A stretch of 64,000 nt of DNA from Bacillus crepusculi (GTDB lineage Bacteria; Bacillota; Bacilli; Bacillales; Bacillaceae). The notes under the pieces are model-generated. The model did not search any database. It saw only the letters and a list, made by a program, of their open reading frames with translations, and was not told the origin of the DNA. The stretch is from positions 62,001 through 126,000 of the forward strand of contig NZ_JACXXE010000005.1 in assembly GCF_014764715.1 (NCBI RefSeq), in the 5' to 3' direction. Within the stretch, counting starts at the first letter, position 1; each line of letters begins with the position of its first letter. The position numbers and the translations under genes were made by a program. This document shows positions 53,359-62,793 of this stretch, piece by piece.

Positions 53359-55062
53359 ATGGAGTTAATCATCGGTTTAATTGTCATTTTGCTTGCTTTG
53401 TTTTCAGTCGGTTATTTTTTGCGAAAAAATATATATAAAGAGATTGACCGATTGGAAGCATGGAAAATTGAAATTTTAAACAGATCAATTGTAGAAGAAA
53501 TTTCAAAAATCAAACATTTAAAAATGACAGGAGAAACAGAGCAATTTTTTGAAAGATGGCGTTCAGAGTGGGACGATATCGTCACAGCCCATCTTCCAAA
53601 GGTAGAGGAGCTATTGTATGATGCAGAAGAGTATTCTGATAAATACCGATTCTCCAAAGCCAAGCAGGTTCTTGCGCATATTGAGGACTTGCTAAGTGCT
53701 GCTGATTCGAATATTGAAGACATTTTAAAAGAGATTGCAGACCTTGTCACAAGCGAGGAGCAAAACCGCAAAGACATTGAAAAGGTCAAAGAGCAATACC
53801 AAACAGTGCGAAAAAATCTGCTTGCGTACAGCCATTTATATGGCACCCTTTATGACAGAATGGAGCAGGACTTAGATGAGGCCTGGGAAGGGATCAAGCA
53901 GTACGAGGAAGAGACAGAAAACGGAAACTACATGAAAGCAAGAAAAATTTTGCTTGAGCAAGACCGCAGACTCGATCAGCTTCAATTGTATATTAATGAT
54001 GTTCCGAAACTTATTGCGGACTGCAAACAAACCGTACCAGGTCAGCTGACAAAGCTGAAAGATGGTTATCAGGAAATGACAGACAAAGGCTACAAGCTAG
54101 AGCACATCCAGATGACAAAAGAGCTGGAGAACTTAAACAAACAGCTGACCCGTGCGGAAAAGCTGCTCATTGATGAACTCAACTTAGATGAGGCATCAAG
54201 CACCCTCCAAATGATCGATGACGCGATTCAGACGCTGTATGATCAGCTGGAAGCAGAAGTAGAAGCAGGTCATGAAATCAAAAGCAAAATGCCCGAGCTT
54301 ACGGAAGCATTTGAAAAGCTTGAACAGGATCACACGCAAACAAAGGCAGAGACAGCTCTTGTAAAAGAAAGCTACAAGCTGACAGCCGGAGAGCTTGATC
54401 AACAGAAAGCATTCGAGAAACGCTTAGAAGAAATCGAAAAGCTTATGAAGCAAATTCGCGAGAAGCTAGATCGTGATCACGTGGCGTATTCATTATTAAT
54501 GGATGAAATCAATCAGCTCGAGACCTTTATTGATGATGCAAAAGCGCTGCACGAAACGTTTAAGGATCATCTTCAATCATTAAGAAAAGAAGAATTACAA
54601 GCGAGAGAAACACTGGCTGAACTCAAGACAATGCTGACAGATACAGTCCGCCAGCTGCATAAAAGCAATATTCCAGGTGTACCTGCTGACATCAAAGACC
54701 GTGCTGAAAAAGCGCAGGAGATGATTCAGCAAGTTCACGAGCAACTGGAGAACATGCCGCTCAACATGCCGGCAGTGAATCAACAATTAAAGGAAGCCTC
54801 TGAAACAGTGAGAAATGTCACCCATGAGACACAAGAAATGCTCAATAAAGTGGGTCAAATTGAACGGATCATTCAATTTGGCAATCGTTTTAGAAGCCAA
54901 AATCATATTTTATCAGAACAATTAAAAGAGGCAGAACGAAGATTTTATGCTTACGATTATAACGGTTCATTTGATGTGGCAGCATCGGCAGTTGAAAAAG
55001 CATCACCAGGAGCCGTGCAGAAGCTTTTAGCGCAGCAAGAAAAAGAATATCAGCACCAATAA
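53359..55062 (+). CDS. ezrA: septation ring regulator EzrA
   Basis: A 567-residue bitopic protein (B. subtilis 562). One N-terminal membrane helix (residues 2-22, LIIGLIVILLALFSVGYFL) leaves a short outside end, and the remaining cytoplasmic part is a chain of spectrin-like helical repeats rich in Glu, Lys, Gln and Leu. The conserved C-terminal patch YNGSFDVAASAVEKASPGAV (~532-551) is present. EzrA binds FtsZ and limits extra Z rings. Shine-Dalgarno AAGGGGG. It is transcribed alone with a strong terminator shared with braB. Confidence 0.95.
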   Translation: MELIIGLIVILLALFSVGYFLRKNIYKEIDRLEAWKIEILNRSIVEEISKIKHLKMTGETEQFFERWRSEWDDIVTAHLPKVEELLYDAEEYSDKYRFSKAKQVLAHIEDLLSAADSNIEDILKEIADLVTSEEQNRKDIEKVKEQYQTVRKNLLAYSHLYGTLYDRMEQDLDEAWEGIKQYEEETENGNYMKARKILLEQDRRLDQLQLYINDVPKLIADCKQTVPGQLTKLKDGYQEMTDKGYKLEHIQMTKELENLNKQLTRAEKLLIDELNLDEASSTLQMIDDAIQTLYDQLEAEVEAGHEIKSKMPELTEAFEKLEQDHTQTKAETALVKESYKLTAGELDQQKAFEKRLEEIEKLMKQIREKLDRDHVAYSLLMDEINQLETFIDDAKALHETFKDHLQSLRKEELQARETLAELKTMLTDTVRQLHKSNIPGVPADIKDRAEKAQEMIQQVHEQLENMPLNMPAVNQQLKEASETVRNVTHETQEMLNKVGQIERIIQFGNRFRSQNHILSEQLKEAERRFYAYDYNGSFDVAASAVEKASPGAVQKLLAQQEKEYQHQ

Positions 55063-55063
55063 A

Positions 55064-55103
55064 AAAGCTGAAGTCCTTTCACTGGACTTCAGCTTTTTTC
55101 ATA
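55064..55103. terminator. bidirectional terminator between ezrA and braB
   Basis: AAAAAAGCTGAAGTCC pairs perfectly with GGACTTCAGCTTTTTT around a 7-base loop. Confidence 0.93.
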
Positions 55104-56447
55104 CTATGATGCTTGTTTCTGGCGTTCTTGTGAAGCAGAAGAAGTGAAAAGAGAGAGAACGAACCCAATCACGACTCCGAGGATAGCTGGCACAATCCAG
55201 CCGATGCCAAGGTCATACAAAGGCAGCACTGCTTGAAAGATGTCTTCCAATGGACCGATCGGAAGCTTTGCAGCGGATATGCCGTCAAATAAGCTCACGC
55301 AGCCCGTTAAAATGAGCGAGAGGACATAAACAGGTCTTCTATGACCAAGCCATTTATCTGCAAGTGATAATACAATAATCACAATCGCTAGCGGATAAAT
55401 CGCAGTTAAAACTGGTACAGAGAAAGCGATAATATGAGCAAGTCCAAAATTCGAAATGATAAAACTGAATAATGTCACGAGTGTCACAACTGTTTTATAA
55501 GAAAGTTTAGGCAATAACTTTGAGAAATACTCCCCGCAGGATGTGACAAGACCAATACTTGTCGTTAAACAAGCAACCGTAATCGCAGCACCTAACACAA
55601 TATTTCCTAAACTGCCAAAAAGAAATTGAGAAGACTGAGCCAAGATTTTACTGCCATCTCCAACAAAACCAATGGCGTGTGTACTTGAAGCACCTAAATA
55701 AGCAAGCGATAGATAAACAAATGTTAATCCACAAGCTGCAATAAGACCTGCTTTGATACAAGCAGAAGCCAGTGCCTTTTTACTTGTCACACCACGTCCT
55801 TTAATGGCATTGATAACAACAACCCCAAACACAATAGAAGCAAGAGCATCCATTGTTTTATAGCCCTCTAGAAATCCTTTGAAAAATGAACCATTGCTAT
55901 AGGATACATCTGGTGTGCCAATGACGCCCATCGGTGTCAAAATCGCTTTCACAATAATAATCAAAATAATCGTAAATTTAATCGGTGTTAACACTTTCCC
56001 TACACGATCCACGATCTTCGTTGGATTTAAAGCAAGATAATACGTAATGCCAAAAAAGACGAATGTGAATAAAAGAAGCGACAGCCAAGCGGGTACATCT
56101 GCTAAAAAGGGCAATGCACCAATTTCATATGAGACCGTTCCTGTACGAGGAATCGCAAAAAGCGGTCCAATGGACAAGTATAAAATGACTGTAAACACTG
56201 TTCCAAACACTGGGTGTGCTTTATCCGCAAGTCCCTTTGCGTCACGTCCTGTTAAAGCGATCGCTATAATCCCAAGAAGGGGTAACCCGACACCTGTTAA
56301 TAAAAATCCGCCCATTGCTTTCCACACATTTTGCCCAGCATATTGCCCAAGCTCTGGTGGATAAATCATATTACCGGCGCCGAAGAATAGAGCAAATAGC
56401 ATAAATCCTATAATAACCGTATCTTTCGTCGACAAAGTTGCTTTCAT
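55104..56447 (-). CDS. braB: branched-chain amino acid transporter BraB (copy 1)
   Basis: A 447-residue LIVCS-family carrier with twelve membrane helices, importing branched-chain amino acids with a cation. Motifs GFMLFALFFGAGNMIYPPEL, FAIPRTGTVSYEIG and LEGYKTMDALASIVFGVVV are diagnostic. It matches B. subtilis BraB next to ezrA. The ATG at 56447 is preferred because GGAGG overlaps the earlier in-frame ATG at 56465. A CodY-like box lies just upstream. A close paralogue is encoded directly upstream on the same strand. Confidence 0.92.
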   Translation of the reverse strand: MKATLSTKDTVIIGFMLFALFFGAGNMIYPPELGQYAGQNVWKAMGGFLLTGVGLPLLGIIAIALTGRDAKGLADKAHPVFGTVFTVILYLSIGPLFAIPRTGTVSYEIGALPFLADVPAWLSLLLFTFVFFGITYYLALNPTKIVDRVGKVLTPIKFTIILIIIVKAILTPMGVIGTPDVSYSNGSFFKGFLEGYKTMDALASIVFGVVVINAIKGRGVTSKKALASACIKAGLIAACGLTFVYLSLAYLGASSTHAIGFVGDGSKILAQSSQFLFGSLGNIVLGAAITVACLTTSIGLVTSCGEYFSKLLPKLSYKTVVTLVTLFSFIISNFGLAHIIAFSVPVLTAIYPLAIVIIVLSLADKWLGHRRPVYVLSLILTGCVSLFDGISAAKLPIGPLEDIFQAVLPLYDLGIGWIVPAILGVVIGFVLSLFTSSASQERQKQAS

Positions 56448-56476
56448 TGAATATAAAGCCTCCATTATTATGTTGA

Positions 56477-56491
56477 AATATTCTGTTAATT
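56477..56491. promoter_or_regulatory. CodY-like box upstream of braB copy 1
   Basis: AATATTCTGTTAATT matches AATTTTCWGAAAATT at 12 of 15 positions, ~30 bases before the start codon. Confidence 0.55.
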
Positions 56492-56610
56492 AGTTGCTAA
56501 AACCGTTCTTCATTAACATTCACTAATTATAAAGGATGTACGCCTGATGTCAACATGTGTTTTCGTACAAAAGTCATGAATTTTTCTATTTTAGTATATG
56601 GAGGACAATA

Positions 56611-56648
56611 AAAAAACATCCCCTTCATCTTTGGAAGAGGATGTTTCA
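56611..56648. terminator. terminator of the second braB gene
   Basis: AACATCC/GGATGTT extended by CTTC/GAAG around a 5-base loop; the preceding A-run provides the U-tract on the minus strand. Confidence 0.85.
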
Positions 56649-56655
56649 AGCATTA

Positions 56656-57999
56656 CTAGGATGCGAGCTGTTTAGGCGGGCTAGTTAACATAGAGATGAG
56701 TACACCAATACCTGCGCCGATGATCGCTGGGATGACCCATCCAATGCCTAAATCGTAAAATGGAATAAATGCATCTAAGATGTCAGGCAAACCACCGAGA
56801 TTGAATTTGGCAGCCAGTAAGCCATCAATGATGGAAAAAAATCCAGTGAAGATCAGGGATACCACATAAATCACTCGTCTGCCGTTAATCCAGCGGTCAA
56901 GGAACGATAATAAAATAATGACAATGGCCAGTGGATATATCGTCACAAGTACTGGGACTGATAAAGAGATAATTTGTGCCAATCCAAGGTTAGCAACGAA
57001 TGTGCTAAATAAAGAAACAATGAGAACGACTGTACGATAAGAAAGTGCTGGGAAAAGCTTCGAAAAATATTCGCCGCATGATGAGACAAGTCCAACACTT
57101 GTTGTGAGACAAGCGAATAAAATGGCTGCACCAAGGACAATGTTACCAGCAGAACCAAATAAAAAGTTTGCTGATAGTGAAAGCAGTTTGCCGCCTTCAT
57201 TCGCCCCAACCATTCCGGTTGCATCGGGACTTGAAGCACCGACATAAGCAAGCGAGATATACACTAGTGCTAGTCCAACTGCTGCAACAAGACCAGCCTT
57301 TATACAAGCCGATGCAAGCGATTTGCGCTCTGTGATCCCTCTATCTTTAACAGCTGTCACGACAACAATCCCAAATACAATAGAAGCAAGAGCATCCATT
57401 GTTTTATAGCCCTCTAAAAATCCAGTGAAGAGAGGATTTGCTTCATAAGTTGTATCAGGTGCACCAATTATTCCCATCGGTGTAGCAATGGCTTTAAATA
57501 CAATAATTGCAATAACTGTTAATAAGATAGGTGTTAGCACTTTACCGATTCGATCAACCAACTTTGATGGGTTCAAAGAGAGAAGATACGTAATTGTGAA
57601 AAACACAAGAGTAAATATGAATAATGGAATCCAAGAAGAAGTTTGTGCTTCTGACAGAAACGGAGCTAATCCAATCTCGTAAGAAACGGTACCTGTTCGC
57701 GGAATAGCGAAAAAGGGTCCTATGGATAAATACAGAATGACGGTGAAAATGGTTCCGAATTTAGGATGAGCTTTATCCGCAAGCCCTTTGGCTCCGGTAC
57801 CTGTAAGGGCGACAGCAATAACCCCTAGAAGCGGAAGTCCTACTCCTGTGAGTAAAAATCCACCGATGGCAAGCCATACGTTTTCACCAGCATATTGTCC
57901 AAGAACAGGTGGGAAAATCATATTTCCTGCGCCAAAGAATAATGCAAAAAGCATTAAACCAATGGCTAATGTCTCTTTTATACTTAAACTATTTTTCAA
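56656..57999 (-). CDS. branched-chain amino acid transporter, BraB paralogue (copy 2)
   Basis: A 447-residue BraB/BrnQ-type carrier closely similar to copy 1 along its length (GLMLFALFFGAGNMIFPPVL, FFAIPRTGTVSYEIGLAPFL, YKTMDALASIVFGIVVVTAV). Differences are scattered, so this is an old tandem duplication and not an assembly artefact. The start is TTG at 57999, seven bases after GAGGAGG. It has its own promoter and terminator and two CodY-like boxes. B. subtilis has one braB here; the second copy may differ in affinity or substrate. Confidence 0.9.
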   Translation of the reverse strand: MKNSLSIKETLAIGLMLFALFFGAGNMIFPPVLGQYAGENVWLAIGGFLLTGVGLPLLGVIAVALTGTGAKGLADKAHPKFGTIFTVILYLSIGPFFAIPRTGTVSYEIGLAPFLSEAQTSSWIPLFIFTLVFFTITYLLSLNPSKLVDRIGKVLTPILLTVIAIIVFKAIATPMGIIGAPDTTYEANPLFTGFLEGYKTMDALASIVFGIVVVTAVKDRGITERKSLASACIKAGLVAAVGLALVYISLAYVGASSPDATGMVGANEGGKLLSLSANFLFGSAGNIVLGAAILFACLTTSVGLVSSCGEYFSKLFPALSYRTVVLIVSLFSTFVANLGLAQIISLSVPVLVTIYPLAIVIILLSFLDRWINGRRVIYVVSLIFTGFFSIIDGLLAAKFNLGGLPDILDAFIPFYDLGIGWVIPAIIGAGIGVLISMLTSPPKQLAS

Positions 58000-58037
58000 A
58001 ATAGTTCCTCCTCAATCAGTGTATTGTGCCAAATTTA

Positions 58038-58052
58038 AATATTCTGACAATT
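58038..58052. promoter_or_regulatory. CodY-like box in the leader of braB copy 2
   Basis: AATATTCTGACAATT matches the CodY consensus at 13 of 15 positions and lies downstream of the predicted start site, where it could block elongation. Confidence 0.65.
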
Positions 58053-58081
58053 TAAGTGGTTATGTGACAATTGCACTATGG

Positions 58082-58110
58082 ATGATATTATGAAAATGAA
58101 AAGTTGTCAA
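58082..58110 (-). promoter_or_regulatory. sigma-A promoter of braB copy 2
   Basis: Minus strand: consensus TTGACA (58110-58105), 17-base spacer, TATCAT (58087-58082). Confidence 0.8.
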
Positions 58111-58114
58111 CTGC

Positions 58115-58129
58115 CATTTTCAGAAAATT
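58115..58129. promoter_or_regulatory. CodY box between braB copy 2 and nifZ
   Basis: CATTTTCAGAAAATT matches AATTTTCWGAAAATT at 14 of 15 positions. It lies just upstream of the braB-copy-2 -35 and ~70 bases before nifZ. Confidence 0.75.
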
Positions 58130-58199
58130 CTCTGTCTGACATCAATATGGTAACATATAAATGCATTTATTTTTAAAGTTTTTTGTAAGGAGTCCAGGT

Positions 58200-59342
58200 A
58201 TGATTTATCTTGATAATAGCGCAACAACAAAACCGTACCCTGAGGTTTTACAAGTATATCAACAAGTGAGTGAGCGTTTCTTTGGCAATCCGTCCTCGCT
58301 TCATCAGCTCGGGATTGATGCAAGCAGACTGCTAAGTGAAACGAGAAAGCAAATGCTTCACTATACAGGCTTGAAGCAATATGAGATTATTTTTACTTCT
58401 GGCGCAACAGAAGCGAATAACATCGCCATTAAAGGGGCTGCTCTCGCCAAGATGAATCGGGGCAAACACATTGTGACAACAACAATTGAGCATCCCTCTG
58501 TCATCGAATCATTTGAACAGCTGAAAGCTTTATTTGGCTTTGAAATCTCCTATATTCAAGTAAATGAGCATGGCCATGTAGATATGACTCATTTAAAAGA
58601 AGTGCTTCGTCCTGATACAGTGCTTGTCAGTATGATGCATGTGAACAACGAAACAGGTGCCATCCAGCCAATTGAAGAAGCTGCAGGCATCATTCGTGAG
58701 CATGCCAAATACGCACTTTTTCATGTCGACGGCGTGCAGGGGATGTGCAAAGTAGCACTTCATAAGCCGCTAGATGTTGACCTTTTGACGATGTCAGGCC
58801 ACAAAATTCATGGCTTGAAAGGGACAGGGGCTCTTTTTTTAAAGAAAGAGATAGTGCTTACACCTTTCATCACAGGAGGAGAACAGGAACTAGGCCTTCG
58901 TTCAGGGACTGAAAACCCTGCTGGAGCTGTCAGCTTAGCAAAAGCCATGAAACAGTCATTTATGCAGCTTGAAAAGCATCATGATGAGATGCTGAGCTTA
59001 AAAACGCAGCTGCAAACGCAGCTTGGAGAAATAGAAGGTATCGTCATCAACACACCGATAACACAAAGTGCGCCGCACATTGTGAATTTTTCAGTACCAG
59101 GTATTCAAATTGAAGTCCTCCTCCATATGCTAGAAAAAGAAGGCATTTACGTCTCCACAACATCTGCCTGTTCAGCCAAGAAAAAAGAGCCGAGCCGTGT
59201 ACTTCTAGCGATGGGCAAATCAGAGGAAGTGGCCAAAAGCAGTATGAGAATCAGTTTGACATATGGGCAAGGACCAGAGCTTGCACCGAAGATCATCACA
59301 TCCATCGCACAAAGTGTGAAAAAATTAAAAGGAATGAGATAA
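58200..59342 (+). CDS. nifZ: cysteine desulfurase NifZ
   Basis: A 380-residue class V aminotransferase-fold desulfurase. The PLP lysine is Lys202 in TMSGHKIHGLKGTG. The persulfide cysteine lies in VSTTSACSAKKKEPSRVL (~Cys325). TSGATEANNIAIKG and the histidine in TTTIEHPSV bind the cofactor. In B. subtilis NifZ hands sulfur to ThiI for 4-thiouridine in tRNA. The ATG at 58200 follows AAGGAG, and upstream in-frame codons are not supported. Its stop is five bases from thiI, so the pair is co-translated. Confidence 0.93.
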   Translation: MIYLDNSATTKPYPEVLQVYQQVSERFFGNPSSLHQLGIDASRLLSETRKQMLHYTGLKQYEIIFTSGATEANNIAIKGAALAKMNRGKHIVTTTIEHPSVIESFEQLKALFGFEISYIQVNEHGHVDMTHLKEVLRPDTVLVSMMHVNNETGAIQPIEEAAGIIREHAKYALFHVDGVQGMCKVALHKPLDVDLLTMSGHKIHGLKGTGALFLKKEIVLTPFITGGEQELGLRSGTENPAGAVSLAKAMKQSFMQLEKHHDEMLSLKTQLQTQLGEIEGIVINTPITQSAPHIVNFSVPGIQIEVLLHMLEKEGIYVSTTSACSAKKKEPSRVLLAMGKSEEVAKSSMRISLTYGQGPELAPKIITSIAQSVKKLKGMR

Positions 59343-59346
59343 CAGC

Positions 59347-60552
59347 ATGAAATATGATCATATTTTAGTCCGTTTTGGTGAGATTTCAACAAAAGGGAAA
59401 AATAGAAAGAAATTTATTGACAAGCTAAGACAGCATATTCGGTTCGTATTGAAAGATTTTGAAGCATTAAAGTACGCATCTGACAGAGACCGCATCACCA
59501 TCATGCTGAATGGAGAAGATCCTGAGCCGATTTCAGAACAACTCAAAAGTGTATTTGGCATTCAAAGTTTTTCTCTTGCGGTAAAATGCGAGACGAATCT
59601 GGACGCAATCAAAGAAGCAGCGCTAACGGCCGTGCAGGAAGTGTATGAAAAAGGGAATACATTTAAAGTCTCAACGAAGCGCTCCTACAAACAATTTGAG
59701 CTTGATTCAAATGAAATGAACCGAGAAATTGGCGGACATGTTCTGAAAAATACGGAAAACTTAACGGTGAATGTGAAACAGCCTGATGTGCATTTGCGAA
59801 TTGAAATAAGGGAACATGCAACGTACATTACATTTAAAGATGTAAAGGGTGCAGGCGGTTTGCCAGTCGGTTCAAGCGGAAGAGCGATGCTCATGCTTTC
59901 AGGCGGCTTTGACAGCCCGGTTGCCGGATATCAGGCGATGAAACGCGGGATTCAAATTGAAGCCGTTCATTTTTTTAGTCCTCCGTATACAAGTGAACGT
60001 GCCAAGCAAAAGGTCATAGACCTCACAGAATGTTTAGCGGCCTATGGAGGTGAAGTGAAGCTTCACATTGTTCCATTCACCAAAATCCAAGAGCTGATTC
60101 ACAAACAAGTACCTGAAAACTATACGATGACATCAACAAGAAGAATGATGCTGAAAATCGCTGATAAAATAAGAGCGAAGCGTGATGCCCTTGCCATTAT
60201 TACCGGTGAAAGTCTTGGCCAGGTCGCAAGTCAAACACTTGAAAGCATGTATGCCATTAACCATGTGACCAATACACCAATCATTCGCCCGCTCATTGCT
60301 GTGGATAAAAATGACATTATTGATGAAGCAAGACGAATTGGCACATATGATACAAGCATTCAGCCTTTTGAGGATTGCTGTACAATCTTTACGCCGCCAT
60401 CGCCTAAAACAAAACCAAAGCTTGAAAAGGTAGAACGCTACGAAAGCTTTGCTGATTTTGAGCCCATGCTTGACGAGGCAGTCGAACAAATCGAAACGAT
60501 CATTGTCACAAATGAAAAGAAAGCGGCAGACGAATTCGCTGATTTATTCTAA
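59347..60552 (+). CDS. thiI: tRNA 4-thiouridine synthase ThiI
   Basis: A 401-residue enzyme with N-terminal ferredoxin-like and THUMP domains (~1-165) and a PP-loop adenylation domain (LMLSGGFDSPVAGYQAMKRG, ~182-201). It lacks the C-terminal rhodanese domain of E. coli ThiI, the usual Bacillus form, and depends on the adjacent desulfurase NifZ for sulfur. It makes s4U8 in tRNA, a near-UV sensor. No terminator is seen before sspA. Confidence 0.95.
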   Translation: MKYDHILVRFGEISTKGKNRKKFIDKLRQHIRFVLKDFEALKYASDRDRITIMLNGEDPEPISEQLKSVFGIQSFSLAVKCETNLDAIKEAALTAVQEVYEKGNTFKVSTKRSYKQFELDSNEMNREIGGHVLKNTENLTVNVKQPDVHLRIEIREHATYITFKDVKGAGGLPVGSSGRAMLMLSGGFDSPVAGYQAMKRGIQIEAVHFFSPPYTSERAKQKVIDLTECLAAYGGEVKLHIVPFTKIQELIHKQVPENYTMTSTRRMMLKIADKIRAKRDALAIITGESLGQVASQTLESMYAINHVTNTPIIRPLIAVDKNDIIDEARRIGTYDTSIQPFEDCCTIFTPPSPKTKPKLEKVERYESFADFEPMLDEAVEQIETIIVTNEKKAADEFADLF

Positions 60553-60588
60553 AACAAAAATTTCATAATAATTACCATAAAATCAATC

Positions 60589-60618
60589 GCATGAAGTCAT
60601 GTGTTTCTACACATTCTA
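60589..60618 (+). promoter_or_regulatory. sigma-G promoter of sspA
   Basis: GCATG (60589-60593), 18-base spacer, CATTCTA (60612-60618) fits the sigma-G consensus GHATR-N17-18-CATNHTA, 24 bases before the sspA start. Confidence 0.8.
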
Positions 60619-60641
60619 TATTCACAAGGAGGTGAGAACAC

Positions 60642-60854
60642 ATGGCTCAACAAAACAGACAAAGCAGTTCTAATCAATTAGTCGTTCCAGGCGCTTCACA
60701 AGCGATCGACCAAATGAAGTATGAAATCGCTTCAGAATTTGGTGTAAACCTTGGACCAGAAACAACAGCTCGCGCTAACGGATCAGTTGGTGGAGAAATC
60801 ACTAAGCGTCTTGTATCTTACGCTCAACAACATATTGGTGGCGGATCTTTCTAA
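60642..60854 (+). CDS. sspA: alpha/beta-type small acid-soluble spore protein SspA
   Basis: A 70-residue DNA-protecting spore protein. The conserved cores are [20 protein letters not shown], which contains the Gpr cleavage site (E-IASEFG), and [17 protein letters not shown]. It coats forespore DNA, gives UV and heat resistance, and is degraded on germination. Position after thiI matches B. subtilis sspA. AAGGAGGTGAG is a strong ribosome site, fitting high forespore expression. Confidence 0.96.
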   Translation: MAQQNRQSSSNQLVVPGASQAIDQMKYEIASEFGVNLGPETTARANGSVGGEITKRLVSYAQQHIGGGSF

Positions 60855-60882
60855 GACACACAATTGAAAAGCTATGGCTTAT

Positions 60883-60912
60883 GAGCGGGATGATTCCCGC
60901 TCTTTTCTTTTT
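60883..60912 (+). terminator. terminator of sspA
   Basis: GAGCGGGA pairs with TCCCGCTC around TGAT, followed by a T-rich tract. Confidence 0.88.
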
Positions 60913-61079
60913 GTACATAAAAATAGTTTGAATATTTCTAAAAAAGAAGACGGATTGAAAAAATTATGGCATAATACTAGGAGTAGGTCCTAATTCAAGC
61001 ATTTTTCAGTTATGAGTGTTAGAATAGGTAAATTGAAACATGTTTCGTTTCATAGAAAGAGGCTAAAAGGAGCTGTACC

Positions 61080-62657
61080 ATGAAAAGAGAAGACTTAATT
61101 GCACCAGAACAATATAACCTAGTCAGTGAGATTGAAGCGTTCAGTCATGACAGGGAAAAAATGGCCCTGCATTGGCAGGACGGAAATGGCCACGAGGCGC
61201 ATGTGACGTACGCAGCATTAGTAGAAGAGGCGAATAAAATTGGTCATGTATTATTAAAGGCAGGCTTTAAAAAAGGCGATAAAATCATTGTGATGGTGCC
61301 GCGCATGCTAGAGGCATACAGCATTTATTTGGCGATTTTGAAAACCGGAATGGTCGTCATTCCTTGTTCAGAAATGCTACGTGCGAAGGATTTAGATTAC
61401 CGAATTGAACATGCAGAAGCAAAGGGAGCGATCGTTTACGCGTCATTCATTCAATCGTTCGAGGGAACCAATCAGCCAAATGATTTTAAAACATTCTCAA
61501 TTGGTGAAAATGATCATGGCTGGACAAACATTCTAGCGCAAAAGGATCAGCAATCAAGCGAGCTACAAATGGCTCCAACCATACGTACAGACATGGCATT
61601 CTTATCCTATACATCTGGTACAACTGGCAACCCAAAAGGGGTTGTTCATACACACGGCTGGGCGTATGCACATTTACGTACAGCTGCTAAAGCATGGCTC
61701 TCCATTAATGAAGGAGATAAAGTGTGGGCGACAGCGGGACCAGGCTGGCAAAAATGGGTGTGGAGTCCCCTCTTATCTGTTTTAGGAAGCGGGGCAGAAG
61801 GCTTTGTATACGGAGGGAAATTTAATCCGAATACGTACTTAGAATTGCTTCAAAAAAATGAAATCAATGTCCTATGCTGTACACCAACAGAATATCGGTT
61901 TATGGCGAAAGTTGATGATTTGAGCCAGTACGAGCTGCCGAAACTTCATAGTGCTGTTTCTGCGGGAGAGCCGCTGAACCGTGAAGTCATCGATACCTTC
62001 AAAAACCATTTTGATATAGAAGTACGAGATGGGTACGGCCAAACGGAAAGTACCTTGCTAGTCGGGGTGCTAAAAGGAATGGACATCAAGCCTGGAAGTA
62101 TGGGAAAACCAACCCCTGGTAATGAAGTGGAGATCATTGATGAGGACGGCAGCGTATGCGCTCCAGGAGAAGTGGGGGATATTGCTGTTCACCTTGAAAC
62201 GCCGGCTCTATTTAAGGAATACTACAAAGATGAAGACCGTACAAAGGCGCAGCGCCGAGGGAATTACTTTATTACGGGGGACCGCGCGAAAAAAGACGAA
62301 GATGGGTACTTCTGGTTTGAAAGCCGCAGAGATGACATCATTGTCAGCTCAGGCTATACCATTGGACCGTTTGAAGTAGAGGATGCACTGATTAAACACC
62401 CAGCAGTGAAAGAATGTGCGGTCGTGGCCAGCCCAGATGAAATTAGAGGCTCAATCGTCAAAGCCTACGTCGTCTTGCGTGATGCATCTGCACAAAGTGA
62501 TGAGCTCATCAAAGAGCTGCAAACACATGTGAAAAACACAACAGCACCATACAAATACCCAAGAGAAATCGAATTCATTGACGAACTGCCAAAAACACCG
62601 TCAGCGAAAATTCGTCGTGTAGAGCTGAGAGAAAGAGAGCTTGCGCGAAAAGCATAA
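61080..62657 (+). CDS. ytcI: acyl-CoA synthetase YtcI (MbcS type)
   Basis: A 525-residue AMP-forming acyl-CoA synthetase. The P-loop is LSYTSGTTGNPKGVVHTHGW, A5 is VRDGYGQTESTLLVGV, and the hinge and C-terminal lysine motifs are RDDIIVSSGYTIGPFEVEDA and LPKTPSAKIRRVELR. The pattern is that of medium-chain and methylbutyryl-CoA synthetases (MbcS), used to feed branched-chain fatty acid primers; exact chain preference cannot be read by eye. AAAAGGAG precedes the ATG. It lies downstream of sspA as in B. subtilis. Confidence 0.88.
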   Translation: MKREDLIAPEQYNLVSEIEAFSHDREKMALHWQDGNGHEAHVTYAALVEEANKIGHVLLKAGFKKGDKIIVMVPRMLEAYSIYLAILKTGMVVIPCSEMLRAKDLDYRIEHAEAKGAIVYASFIQSFEGTNQPNDFKTFSIGENDHGWTNILAQKDQQSSELQMAPTIRTDMAFLSYTSGTTGNPKGVVHTHGWAYAHLRTAAKAWLSINEGDKVWATAGPGWQKWVWSPLLSVLGSGAEGFVYGGKFNPNTYLELLQKNEINVLCCTPTEYRFMAKVDDLSQYELPKLHSAVSAGEPLNREVIDTFKNHFDIEVRDGYGQTESTLLVGVLKGMDIKPGSMGKPTPGNEVEIIDEDGSVCAPGEVGDIAVHLETPALFKEYYKDEDRTKAQRRGNYFITGDRAKKDEDGYFWFESRRDDIIVSSGYTIGPFEVEDALIKHPAVKECAVVASPDEIRGSIVKAYVVLRDASAQSDELIKELQTHVKNTTAPYKYPREIEFIDELPKTPSAKIRRVELRERELARKA

Positions 62658-62671
62658 ATCAAATGAAATGA

Positions 62672-62707
62672 GAAGCGTTTGGATGGAAAGCATCCAGCGC
62701 TTTTTTT
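62672..62707 (+). terminator. terminator of ytcI
   Basis: AAGCGTTTGGATG pairs with CATCCAGCGCTT (internal mismatch) around a short loop, followed by T7. Confidence 0.8.
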
Positions 62708-62793
62708 GCATGGATCATCAAATTCGTTGAAAGCAGTGATGATGTTTTATGTTAAAATGTGTAGGAATTGCTGGAAAAGGAGAATGTTAGAAG

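Noticed and set aside
55104-57999. Tandem braB genes as a sequence assembly duplication
   Set aside because: Protein and DNA sequences differ throughout, and starts, promoters and terminators are distinct.
57983-58003. AACTATTTTTCAAAATAGTT dyad at the start of braB copy 2 as a CodY box
   Set aside because: It matches the CodY consensus at about half of the positions only; the dyad may be an mRNA hairpin at the start codon instead.
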